From: Paraglaciecola arctica
Lineage (GTDB): Bacteria; Pseudomonadota; Gammaproteobacteria; Enterobacterales; Alteromonadaceae
Direction: 5' to 3'
DNA: 10,851 bases
NCBI GenBank assembly: GCA_003232445.1
Contig: QIJM01000396.1
Location: 1-10,851 of the forward strand
Below are positions 1-6,829 of the stretch, piece by piece; positions within the stretch are counted from its first letter, which is position 1, and every line of letters starts with the position of its first letter. The position numbers and the translations under genes were made by a program. The notes under the pieces are model-generated. The model had not been told where the DNA came from and searched no databases. It worked only from the letters and a program-made list of their open reading frames with translations.

Positions 1-295
1 TGTGTCACAACTCAACCAATTGTTAAAACGTGTGGCCATGACGTATTTTCCTGACCAAAACGTGCAAGAAATGCACGGTGAAAAGTGGACAAAATTTTTA
101 GTTAATACACTTCCCAATAATAAGGGTAAAGACTTTTCTGGGTCGTTTGAGTTAATGCAACAAACATTGTACCAACCACACACATCAGAAAATGCTGAAT
201 TCCCAAGCTACTGTAAGTCTGTTGAAACATGGATTAAGTACGCCCTGCCCCCAAGCAAACATGTTTTTACTAAATTGGAGCAACGCAATGCTTGA
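1..295 (+). CDS. DUF4381 domain protein, C-terminal part (5' end outside window)
   Basis: The reading frame is open from the left edge of the window and ends at TGA 293-295, so only about the last 97 residues are present. The fragment has the cytoplasmic part expected of DUF4381 proteins: a Leu-rich 'LLKRVAM' helix, then 'MHGEKWTKFL', and a terminal 'WIKY' helix. Family members of about 150-170 residues also have an N-terminal membrane helix, which would lie upstream. They are found between DUF58 and BatA-type VWA genes, as here. The molecular function is not established; a role in assembling the MoxR/VWA membrane complex is usually assumed. The GTG at position 2 is not a credible start, because it lies inside the conserved domain and has no visible ribosome binding site. 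The 3' end overlaps the next gene by 8 bases. Confidence 0.75.
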   Translation, partial: VSQLNQLLKRVAMTYFPDQNVQEMHGEKWTKFLVNTLPNNKGKDFSGSFELMQQTLYQPHTSENAEFPSYCKSVETWIKYALPPSKHVFTKLEQRNA

Positions 296-1301
296 ATTTG
301 AGTGGATGTGGGTATTATTTCTATTGCCTTTGCCTCTTTTGGCGTTACTGCTACCAAGCAAAAAACAAGGTCAAGAGGCAGCATTACGCGTGCCTAGTCT
401 AACGGCAGGCATCGAAGCAAAAAGTCAACGCAACGGCACTAAGAAACTGAGTTTATTGTTAACAACATTGGCATGGATTGCCTTGGTATTGGCCACAGCT
501 AGACCCCAGTGGTTAGGTGAGCCTGTTAGTATTCCTACCGAAGGGCGAGACTTAATGATAGCGGTGGATTTATCTGGCAGTATGAAAATTGATGACATGC
601 AGGTCAATGGTCGTCAGGTAGACCGACTTAAAATGATTAAGTTTGTACTTAGCGATTTTATCAAACGCAGAGTAGGCGATAGATTGGGTTTGATTTTGTT
701 TGCTGATACCGCTTATTTACAAGCTCCGCTGACCTACGATAGAGAAACAGTAGAACAGCTACTAAACGAATCTTTAATAGGATTAGTGGGTGAGCAAACT
801 GCCATTGGCGATGCGATTGGACTAGCGATAAAACGATTTGAAGCGCGCAAAGAGTCAAATAAAGTATTGGTATTGCTGACAGACGGTCAAAATACAGCTG
901 GAAATATCACCCCGGAACAAGCGAACGAATTAGCCATTAACAATGGCGTGACCATCTACACAATAGGCGTGGGTGCTGACAAAATGTTGGTTCAAAGCTT
1001 CTTTGGTAATAGGCAAGTTAATCCCTCACGGGACTTAGACGAAGGCATGTTAACTGACATTGCGACGTCAACCGGCGGTCGATATTTTAGAGCAAGAGAT
1101 GCTGAGTCTCTCAAACAAATCTATGCCACACTCGACGAACTTGAACCCATTGCCAGAGAAAGCAAACAAATGCGGCCTTTACAAGCCTTATACTTTTACC
1201 CTCTGGGCTTAGCTTTATTGATTACAATTTTGATGGGTATCTTTCCTCTGATTAAACAGTTTTTGTCAAGTGGACGACAAGAGGCGCGACAAAATGATTG
1301 A
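288..1301 (+). CDS. batA: BatA-like membrane-anchored VWA domain protein
   Basis: A 337-residue protein. I chose ATG 288 because GGAG at 277-280 lies seven bases upstream, the start overlaps the DUF4381 stop, and translation begins directly in a membrane segment; the upstream in-frame starts have no such support. Membrane helices are seen at about residues 8-22, 56-70 and 301-318. Between the last two lies a VWA domain (about 88-285) with an intact metal-ion-dependent adhesion site: D94-x-S96-x-S98, T171 and D199 in 'LLTDG'. This is the standard BatA layout: two N-terminal helices, a periplasm-facing VWA domain and a C-terminal helix. Such proteins are thought to work with a MoxR-type AAA+ ATPase in envelope maintenance or stress tolerance; the biochemical activity is not settled. 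The stop overlaps the next start by 8 bases (1294-1301), suggesting translational coupling. Confidence 0.88.
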   Translation: MLEFEWMWVLFLLPLPLLALLLPSKKQGQEAALRVPSLTAGIEAKSQRNGTKKLSLLLTTLAWIALVLATARPQWLGEPVSIPTEGRDLMIAVDLSGSMKIDDMQVNGRQVDRLKMIKFVLSDFIKRRVGDRLGLILFADTAYLQAPLTYDRETVEQLLNESLIGLVGEQTAIGDAIGLAIKRFEARKESNKVLVLLTDGQNTAGNITPEQANELAINNGVTIYTIGVGADKMLVQSFFGNRQVNPSRDLDEGMLTDIATSTGGRYFRARDAESLKQIYATLDELEPIARESKQMRPLQALYFYPLGLALLITILMGIFPLIKQFLSSGRQEARQND

Positions 1302-3150
1302 GTCTTTTTCCGCCTTAAATGAATTCCATTTTATTCGCCCTCATTGGTTGTGGGCAATTATTCCACTGTTGATAATTGTCGCGTTGATCCGCTATGTACA
1401 CAAACAACAATCAGGTTGGCAATCGGTACTTGCCAGTCATTTGTATCAACATTTGATCACCACAGCAGGTATCAAAAAAGTCCGCCCTCCTCTATTTTTA
1501 CTGGGATTTTGCTGGATCCTGGCCACCATTGCACTAGCAGGACCAACATGGGAAAAATTGCCGCAACCGGTTTATCAGTTAAATACCGGTAAAGTGGTGC
1601 TCATTGATATGTCGCTATCTATGCGCTCTACTGATGTTAAACCTAACCGACTGACTCGTGCTAGGTTCAAAGCCATCGATTTAGTGAATGCCATTACCGA
1701 GGGTGAAACAGGTTTAGTTGCCTATGCAGGCGATGCATTCACAATCAGTCCGTTGAGCTCGGATGCGCAAAATCTCACCACCCTTATTCCCAGTCTGACG
1801 CCAGAAATAATGCCCATAGCCGGCAGTGACCCGGCATTGGGTTTACAAGCAGCCATCGAGTTACTCAGTAATGCTGGGTATCAACAAGGTGAAGTATTTT
1901 GGATCACTGACGGTATCACCAATCAACAGATGAAAGAGGTCAGTGAAATATTCAATGACTCAATGTTCCGCTTATCTGTGCTTGGCGTGGGTACAGAAGA
2001 AGGTGCGCCCATCCGGCTGACGAATGGAGAGCTGTTAAAAGACAGCCGTGGAGCGATTGTGGTGCCAAAACTTACGATTAATAATTTAAAGTCGCTAAGT
2101 CGTAGTGGCGGTGGGCGTTATGCACCTATGCAGGCTGACGATAGCGATATTAATTATTTAATTGAGCAAACTCTGATTGAAAAAGATCCAAATAAAAACG
2201 AAGAGGCTGAACCGGAAAGCTTCGGTGATAAGTGGCAAGAAATGGGGCCTTACTTGTTACTACTCATACTCCCCTTTGCCGCCTACAGTTTTAGACGCGG
2301 TATAGTGACTGTAATGTTTATTGGTGTGTTACTGCCAGTGTATTCTCCTCAAGCCCATGCTGACTGGTGGCAGGATATGTGGAAAACACCTGATCAGCAG
2401 GCCATGCAAGCTTATAATGAGAACGAGTATGAGCAAGCAGCTAATACTTTTGATGATAATTTATGGCAAGGTACTGCTCACTATAAAAACGAAGATTATC
2501 AAGCGGCCTTAGAGTCTTTTGCTCAGGTTGAGCCTACCGATAAAAGCTATATCGATGCCACATACAATGCGGGTAATGCTTTGGCACAACTGGGCGAAAT
2601 AGACCAAGCGATTGCCGCCTATGACAAAGTTTTAGAGCAACAGTCAGAACATAAAGAGGCCTTAGCGAACAAAGCCTTACTTGAAAGGCTCAAAAATCAA
2701 CAAGAACAACAGCAACAGCAACAAGAACAATCTGGCGAACAATCCGAAGATCAGGAAGATGGCGAGCAACAAGAAGAACAGCAAGAGGGTGAGCAGTCTC
2801 AAGATCAACAGCAAGGAGACAACCCAGAACAAAGTGAGCCACAGTCACAAGATCCTGAGCAACAAAACCAAGCAGAACAAGAACAGCAGGAACAGCAAGA
2901 AGCAGAACAACAGCAAGCCGAACAAGCTGAGGCCGAGAAACAAGGATCAGAGCAAGAGCAAGAGGCTCAAGCCCTGCAACAAGAGGAAGAAGAGCTGACC
3001 GATGAACAACGAGAGCAAATGCAACGTATGCAAAACCTGCTCAATCGGGTACCAGACGATCCTGCATTTTTATTAAAACGTAAAATGCAAATTGAGTCAC
3101 AACGGCGAAAAAGAGAAAGATTGCCAACTAATATACAGGGGAATTGGTAA
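1294..3150 (+). CDS. batB: BatB-BatC fusion: VWA domain plus TPR protein with Gln/Glu-rich tail
   Basis: A 618-residue protein starting at ATG 1294, with AAGAGG at 1279-1284 as ribosome binding site and an 8-base overlap with batA. Order of parts: membrane helices at about 17-33 and 66-82; a VWA domain (about 97-295) with D105-x-S107-x-S109 and D206 in 'WITDG'; membrane helices at about 317-333 and 337-350; TPR-like repeats (about 365-462); a Gln/Glu-rich low-complexity stretch (about 468-565); and a basic, more ordinary C-terminus. The third metal-site residue, Thr in BatA, is probably Ser178 here. The VWA half matches BatB and the TPR half matches BatC, which are separate genes in some bacteria. 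The second of the two central helices looks like a former BatC signal peptide, with 'AHA' at 354-356 ahead of 'DWW'. The TPR part is expected in the periplasm as a protein-interaction module. The fused form is familiar in gammaproteobacteria. Confidence 0.85.
   Translation: MIESFSALNEFHFIRPHWLWAIIPLLIIVALIRYVHKQQSGWQSVLASHLYQHLITTAGIKKVRPPLFLLGFCWILATIALAGPTWEKLPQPVYQLNTGKVVLIDMSLSMRSTDVKPNRLTRARFKAIDLVNAITEGETGLVAYAGDAFTISPLSSDAQNLTTLIPSLTPEIMPIAGSDPALGLQAAIELLSNAGYQQGEVFWITDGITNQQMKEVSEIFNDSMFRLSVLGVGTEEGAPIRLTNGELLKDSRGAIVVPKLTINNLKSLSRSGGGRYAPMQADDSDINYLIEQTLIEKDPNKNEEAEPESFGDKWQEMGPYLLLLILPFAAYSFRRGIVTVMFIGVLLPVYSPQAHADWWQDMWKTPDQQAMQAYNENEYEQAANTFDDNLWQGTAHYKNEDYQAALESFAQVEPTDKSYIDATYNAGNALAQLGEIDQAIAAYDKVLEQQSEHKEALANKALLERLKNQQEQQQQQQEQSGEQSEDQEDGEQQEEQQEGEQSQDQQQGDNPEQSEPQSQDPEQQNQAEQEQQEQQEAEQQQAEQAEAEKQGSEQEQEAQALQQEEEELTDEQREQMQRMQNLLNRVPDDPAFLLKRKMQIESQRRKRERLPTNIQGNW
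2695..2993 (+). repeat. CAA/GAA/CAG-rich low-complexity tract coding for poly-Gln/Glu
   Basis: About 300 bases composed mainly of CAA, CAG, GAA and GAG codons, with some GAT/GAC, GCC/GCA and AGT/TCA. It encodes the Gln/Glu-rich linker of the BatB-BatC protein. The repetition is degenerate, without a fixed unit, and the reading frame stays intact. Acidic, Gln-rich linkers are common at this position in BatC-like proteins. The imperfect triplet repetition makes the tract prone to length variation and gives a spurious Lys/Asn-rich open frame in a shifted frame (2681-2998), which is not a gene. Confidence 0.85.
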
Positions 3151-3152
3151 TA

Positions 3153-4849
3153 GTGAGTATGTCTAAAATGCCCAAATTAATCATCTGCTTAGGGTTGTTT
3201 ATCCTAACTAGCATGGCACACGCTCAGTCGATTGAAGTGAGCGCTTCTGTGGATAAAAACCCAGTGATGGTGGATGAGTCATTCATTCTGTCTGTGGTAG
3301 CTAACGGTGAGGTAGATAGGAGCGCATTTGATTCCTCTCTTTTAATGAAAGATTTTATGGTAGGTCGCACCTCTGTTAGTTCGCAAACAAAGATGATCAA
3401 CTTTGACACAACCAGAAGTACCACTTGGTCAACTATTTTGATACTATACCTAGCTTTAACATAGACGGAGCCATAACAAAACCGATTGAGGTGTTAGTGA
3501 TACTTGCCTCAGCCAGCTCTGCATCTAGCGGGCGCGATCTGTTTATCACTACCAATGTCGATGCCAAAGAGGCTTATTTACAGCAACAAATTCGCTACAC
3601 AGTTAAATTGCATTTAGGTAAAGATTTGCAAAGAGGCAGTCTATCTAGCCCTACATTGGAAAATGCCGATATCAGGCAAATAGGTAAAGACAAAGAATAT
3701 AACGAGGTTGTTGATGGGCGTCGTTACCGTATTATAGAGCGATCATTTGCTATAATTGCGCAGAAAAGTGGTATTTTCACCATAGAGGGTCCGTTGTTTG
3801 AAGGTGAAGTGATTGACAATTCACGGCAAAGTTTTGGTTTTTTTAACCGTAGCAAAGCGGTTAACAGAGTTGGGCCTGGCCAGAGTATTACCATTCTACC
3901 TATCCCAAGTAATTACGACCAACATTGGCTGCCCAGTGACTTTGTGCAGTTAGACGATGAGTGGCAAGGCAATACCCGTGATTTTTTTGTAGGTGAGCCT
4001 ATTACCCGCACTATCACATTAACCGCAATAGGGGTGGTCGAAGAACAACTTCCTAAAATCACCAGTGTTTATCCTGACTCGGTGAAGACTTACCTCGATC
4101 AAGCCGAAACAACAACAGTTGAAAAAGATAATACGCTGATAGCACAGCGCAAAGAAAGTATTGCGCTCATACCCAGTCAAGCTGGCCAACTCGTCATCCC
4201 ACAAGTTAGGATCCCTTGGTTCAATACCCTCACCCAAAAAACCGAATTTGCAGTTTTAGCAGAAAAAACATTACAAATATTGCCCGCCACAACACAACCA
4301 ACCAGTGCTATTCCCTTAAGTCCGAGTATTCATTCTGCTCCTGCAATTGAGCCACAAAAATCAATGCCTGCTGGTGTAAACAATCAAAGTATTAATATAC
4401 CTCAGTACTGGATTTGGCTAACAGCCAGCTTATTGATTTTATGGCTTGTTACATTAATGCTCTGGTGGAAACACGTTTCGATATTAAAAGCTGCCACTAA
4501 GCATAAGAGCAACTCTTCTGCTAGGAACTCGCAAAGTGAACAGTTTTTGTGGAAATCCCTAGAAAAAGCATTAAATAAAAACGTATCTCTTGATACACAT
4601 AAATATCTACCACTATGGCTAGGCAGTTATATTCAAGACAAAAATGTGCCTTTAGCCCAAAGCTTAAAGGTCATTGATAATCAGTCTCTAAACGAGGCAG
4701 TTAATACTCTTTTAGCTTCGCGTTATGCAAAAAATCAAAGCGAATGGCAAAGCACAGAGTTACATCAAATATTGCGTAAAATGCGTAAAAACGGCAGTAT
4801 CGACACACACACAAAACATAACTTGTCGCCGTTGTATCCTGTTTCTTAA
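3153..4849 (+). pseudogene. batD: BatD-like protein, interrupted by a frameshift near 3440
   Basis: The 5' part runs from GTG 3153 to TAG 3462-3464. The start is three bases after the batB stop, with AGGGGAA at 3137-3143; ATG 3159 is an alternative. It encodes a clear signal peptide (hydrophobic core, cleavage after 'AHA', residue 24) and the first BatD beta-sandwich, ending in 'TTWSTILI'. Homology resumes in another frame at 'IPSFNIDG' (from about 3446) and runs to TAA 4847-4849. That part includes the BatD-type 'FVGEPITRTITLTA' segment, a membrane helix at about 4406-4468 and a cytoplasmic tail. The two parts together make a protein of about 565 residues, a normal BatD length, so a single gene is broken. 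The shift is of the 3n+1 deletion class. As written, the product would be a secreted stub of about 103 residues. A TTG at 3425 could start the second part but would give no signal peptide. BatD is usually a periplasmic, membrane-anchored partner of BatA and BatB. Confidence 0.83.
3426..3464 (+). other. Frameshift junction in batD
   Basis: Frame 3153 reads 'TTWSTILI' and then out-of-family residues to a stop at 3462-3464. The frame used downstream reads 'IPSFNIDG' from about 3446. In BatD proteins as I remember them, about 13 residues separate the Trp from the 'IP-x-F' motif. Here only 17 bases lie between TGG and ATACCT, so a deletion of roughly 22 bases fits better than a single-base indel. 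A short repeat (ATACT/ATACC) sits at the junction. I see no slippery heptamer that would suggest programmed frameshifting. Confidence 0.6.
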
Positions 4850-4857
4850 TAAACAGG
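4838..4857 (+). other. Hairpin straddling the batD stop codon, with alternative pairings
   Basis: CCTGTTT (4838-4844) and AAACAGG (4851-4857) form a perfect 7-bp stem with a 6-base loop that contains the batD stop codon. The right arm can instead pair with CCTGTT at 4892-4897. An overlapping arm, AATAAACA (4848-4855), can pair with TGTTTATT (4879-4886). No U-tract follows directly, so this is not a convincing intrinsic terminator. It may slow or attenuate transcription between the Bat operon and the sigma factor gene, or be incidental. Confidence 0.35.
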
Positions 4858-4986
4858 TTGCCGACATCGATAAGTTTTTGTTTATTTACCCCCTGTTGAG
4901 AGCCAATTACCGGTATCCTTAGCGTTGCAGAAGAACTCTCTTGGGTACGTAATAAAACACAAGCCAAAGCTATGGTGGAATTAAAA

Positions 4987-5544
4987 ATGTTTTCGCGAAA
5001 GCAAAATAGTCAGGCCTCGGTCTCTAGTGACATGGCAAATAAACAAAAACGTTATGAAGTGTTAGTGCTAGCCCTTCATAGTGACATATTCCGCTATGCG
5101 TATTGGCTTGTGAAAGACAAAGCAGTAGCAGAAGACATAGTACAGGAGACCTTTCTTCGCGCATGGAAATCTTTAGATTCACTCAAAGATGAAAAAGCAG
5201 CGAAGTCTTGGTTAATTACCATATTGCGCCGAGAAAACGCTAGGCGTTTTGAACGTAAACAATTCGACTTGGTTGATATAGATGATGTATCGGTCATTGA
5301 CGACCAGCTAAGTAATGAAGTTGAAATTGAGCACCGAGAGTTACGCGCGATTATGGCGTCGTTAAGTGAACAATACAGAGAGCCATTGATGTTACAGATA
5401 GTATTTGGCTATAGCGGTGATGAAATTGCCCAGCAACTTAATTTAAACAAAAATACCGTGATGACACGATTATTCAGAGCACGTAATCAGGTCAAAGAAG
5501 CGCTAGACAAGGCCAATAATAACAGGGGGCTTAAAAATGGATGA
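4987..5544 (+). CDS. ECF-type RNA polymerase sigma-70 factor
   Basis: A 185-residue sigma factor. I prefer ATG 4987 because GGTGGA at 4975-4980 is well placed for it. The in-frame ATG 4972 would add five residues but has no visible ribosome binding site, and ATG 5032 would remove part of the N-terminus. Region 2 spans about residues 22-90, with 'DIFRYAYWLVKD', 'AEDIVQETFLRAW' and 'KSWLITILRREN'. A 'FDLVDIDD' linker follows, and region 4 spans about 118-175 with the helix-turn-helix 'GDEIAQQLNLNKNTV'. It should direct core RNA polymerase to a small regulon. The stop overlaps the start of the anti-sigma gene by 8 bases, so the pair is co-translated. The signal and target promoters cannot be read from the sequence. 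Its position right after the Bat genes suggests, but does not show, an envelope-related role. Confidence 0.9.
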   Translation: MFSRKQNSQASVSSDMANKQKRYEVLVLALHSDIFRYAYWLVKDKAVAEDIVQETFLRAWKSLDSLKDEKAAKSWLITILRRENARRFERKQFDLVDIDDVSVIDDQLSNEVEIEHRELRAIMASLSEQYREPLMLQIVFGYSGDEIAQQLNLNKNTVMTRLFRARNQVKEALDKANNNRGLKNG

Positions 5545-6154
5545 ATTAGAATTTCGTCGTACTTTATATGCTGACCCTAATTGTACAAATGAAAAGGTAT
5601 TAGCAGCCATTGCTAACGATCCTAAAAAGCAGGAGTTCAGCAAAGAACTTAAACAACTGGATAAAAGCATGCAGCAAGCCAGTCAGGTAAAAGTACCCGA
5701 TGACTTAGTGCACAAACTAATTTTGCGCCAAACCATGCAATCCCATAAGTCGAGTAAAGTACGTAATCGTATACAGCTTGCTATGGCAGCGTCGGTTGCT
5801 TTTGTGGTGGGCGTGAGTTTTACCCTGTGGCAACAAAACAACCTGTTGGATTTATCTAAACAAGCTATTGCTCACGTGTATCACGAGGGCAACTATGCGT
5901 TGGACGCCCAAGAAAATGTATCACTGCAACAGGTCAATGCGAAATTAGCCAAATTTGGTGCTGAATTTTCAGAAGATATCGGACGAGTTTATTACGCAAA
6001 TTTCTGTGATTTCGAAAATGTTAGAAGTTTACATATGGTGGTTGAAGGAGAGAATGGAAAAGTATCGGTGTTTGTTGTACCTCATGATGATACCCACCAA
6101 GCAGAAGGTTCAACCCGTGGCACAAGATACAACAGCCAAGCTATAGATTTATAG
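5537..6154 (+). CDS. DUF3379 membrane anti-sigma factor, 3' end apparently frameshifted
   Basis: The frame from ATG 5537 (AGGGGGC ribosome binding site at 5523-5529) encodes 205 residues. Residues 1-79 are a cytoplasmic, helical sigma-binding part; 80-97 form a single membrane helix; and 98-205 are periplasmic, with the family-like segments 'AIAHVYHEGNYAL', 'VNAKLAKFGAEF', 'YYANFCDFENVRSLHMV' and 'GKVSVFVVPHDD'. The layout and the position directly after an ECF sigma gene identify a DUF3379 anti-sigma factor that should hold the sigma at the inner membrane. The last residues after 'HQAEG' (about 191-205) look unlike the family. A sensible continuation ('FIVGEKGTNISKMKEQL') lies in the -1 frame up to TAA 6223-6225. 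With one base restored near 6107 the protein would have about 229 residues, close to what I recall for the family. The product as written may be altered or non-functional at its C-terminus. Confidence 0.85.
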   Translation: MDELEFRRTLYADPNCTNEKVLAAIANDPKKQEFSKELKQLDKSMQQASQVKVPDDLVHKLILRQTMQSHKSSKVRNRIQLAMAASVAFVVGVSFTLWQQNNLLDLSKQAIAHVYHEGNYALDAQENVSLQQVNAKLAKFGAEFSEDIGRVYYANFCDFENVRSLHMVVEGENGKVSVFVVPHDDTHQAEGSTRGTRYNSQAIDL

Positions 6155-6225
6155 TGGGAGAAAAAGGGACTAATATAAGTAAAATGAAAGAGCAACTGAA
6201 CAAGAAGTTCCAATTTTCAGCCTAA
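6109..6225 (+). other. Out-of-frame C-terminal tail of the DUF3379 gene
   Basis: Read from 6109 in the frame one base back from the anti-sigma frame, the DNA encodes about 38 residues without a stop: 'FNPWHK', 'YRFIVGEKG', 'KMKEQLNKKFQFSA', then TAA 6223-6225. It looks like the ending of DUF3379 proteins, with a strand, a Gly turn and a last amphipathic helix. In this frame a TGA at 6088-6090 blocks extension to the left, so the switch must lie between 6091 and 6154, most simply at the GG of 6107-6108. It has no start of its own and is not a separate gene. Confidence 0.6.
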
Positions 6226-6255
6226 CTTTATCGATAAATGAACAATGATATCAAA

Positions 6256-6290
6256 GCAAAAAAGGCTTCTTTTTTAGGAAGCTTTTTTTT
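6256..6290. terminator. Bidirectional intrinsic terminator between the anti-sigma gene and elaA
   Basis: A run of A residues, then GGCTTC, a T-rich loop, GGAAGC and eight T residues. The stem centres on GCTTCT/GGAAGC and extends outward through a G-T wobble into A-T pairs, so each strand has a U-rich tail after a hairpin. It sits at the convergent end of the sigma/anti-sigma unit (+) and the acetyltransferase (-). The last codon of the acetyltransferase (stop at 6289-6291) overlaps its T-tract. Confidence 0.75.
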
Positions 6291-6726
6291 ATCGCTGATA
6301 ATACATTCGAATATGAGCTATACCACCATCATCATAAGGTTCACCCTGAGTTTTAAAATTGAGAGAAGAATAAAATTGACACACCTCTAACTGTGAGGAC
6401 AAAACGATAGTTGTTTCAGGGAAATTAGCAGAGATGTCATTCAACATCATATTCATTAAACGCTTGCCCTGCCCTTTACCCCGAGCGTTTTTATCTAATA
6501 CCACCCGTTCGATTTTGACTTGATTAGCGCTCTCGTCTTGCCTGTATCTAGCATAAACAGTTAGTTTACCTGATTGATCAAAATCCAAATAATGTATGGC
6601 CGTTTGATCGTAATCATCAAGGTCAGTATAAATACTCTTTTGTTCGACAATAAATACCTGCTGACGCAACTTCGCCAAAGCATATAGTTCATCTTTACTC
6701 AGTTCTTCAAACGTTTTGCAATACAT
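6289..6726 (-). CDS. elaA: ElaA-like GNAT family N-acetyltransferase
   Basis: A 145-residue protein read right to left from ATG 6726. The N-terminal segment 'LRQQVFIVEQ' followed by 'YTDLDDYD' is the hallmark of the ElaA subgroup of GNAT acetyltransferases. The acetyl-CoA binding loop R82-G-K-G85-Q-G87-K follows the core strand 'KIERVVLD'. The C-terminus has 'QFYSSLNFKTQGEPYDDGGIAHIRM', close to E. coli ElaA. The length is normal and the gene looks complete. It should transfer an acetyl group from acetyl-CoA to a small molecule or protein amine; the natural substrate of ElaA is not known to me. It is a lone gene, divergent from putP and convergent with the anti-sigma gene, with which it shares a terminator. 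The ribosome binding site before ATG 6726 is weak. Confidence 0.85.
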   Translation of the reverse strand: MYCKTFEELSKDELYALAKLRQQVFIVEQKSIYTDLDDYDQTAIHYLDFDQSGKLTVYARYRQDESANQVKIERVVLDKNARGKGQGKRLMNMMLNDISANFPETTIVLSSQLEVCQFYSSLNFKTQGEPYDDGGIAHIRMYYQR

Positions 6727-6786
6727 ACAACCACTTGATATTAGTAGCGAATTAGTTATCTAGTTGTTAGCATACTGCAACATAAA

Positions 6787-6804
6787 AATAAGTGCATACT
6801 TATT
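6787..6804. promoter_or_regulatory. Palindromic site upstream of putP
   Basis: AATAAGT-GCAT-ACTTATT, a perfect 7-bp inverted repeat with a 4-base centre, lies in the 103-base gap between the divergent elaA and putP starts, 14 bases before the putP ribosome binding site (AAGGA, 6818-6822). The size suits a dimeric repressor operator. As RNA it would form a weak AU-rich hairpin in the putP leader. The nearby GTTG-N11-CAAC (starting about 6757) is a weaker symmetric element. No regulator can be named. Confidence 0.4.
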
Positions 6805-6829
6805 CCCCTTCACTTCTAAGGAAACATCA

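Noticed and set aside
192..287. Upstream extension of the batA frame
   Set aside because: It lies wholly inside the DUF4381 gene, lacks membrane-protein character and has no ribosome binding site. ATG 288 has one and gives the expected N-terminal helix.
2681..2998. Open frame of about 105 residues, Lys/Asn/Ser-rich
   Set aside because: It is a shifted reading of the Gln/Glu tract of the BatB-BatC gene; its composition follows from CAA/GAA repeats read one frame over.
3426..3464. Programmed ribosomal frameshift in batD
   Set aside because: No slippery heptamer is seen, and the family comparison suggests missing residues, which a programmed shift would not explain.
3425..4849. Independent gene starting at TTG 3425
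   Set aside because: Its first residues match the middle of BatD, it has no signal peptide and no ribosome binding site, and it overlaps the upstream BatD fragment. It is the 3' part of a broken gene.
6764..6829. N-terminal extension of PutP
   Set aside because: The 22 extra residues are not like PutP, would place the AAGGA site inside the gene, and include the palindromic intergenic element.
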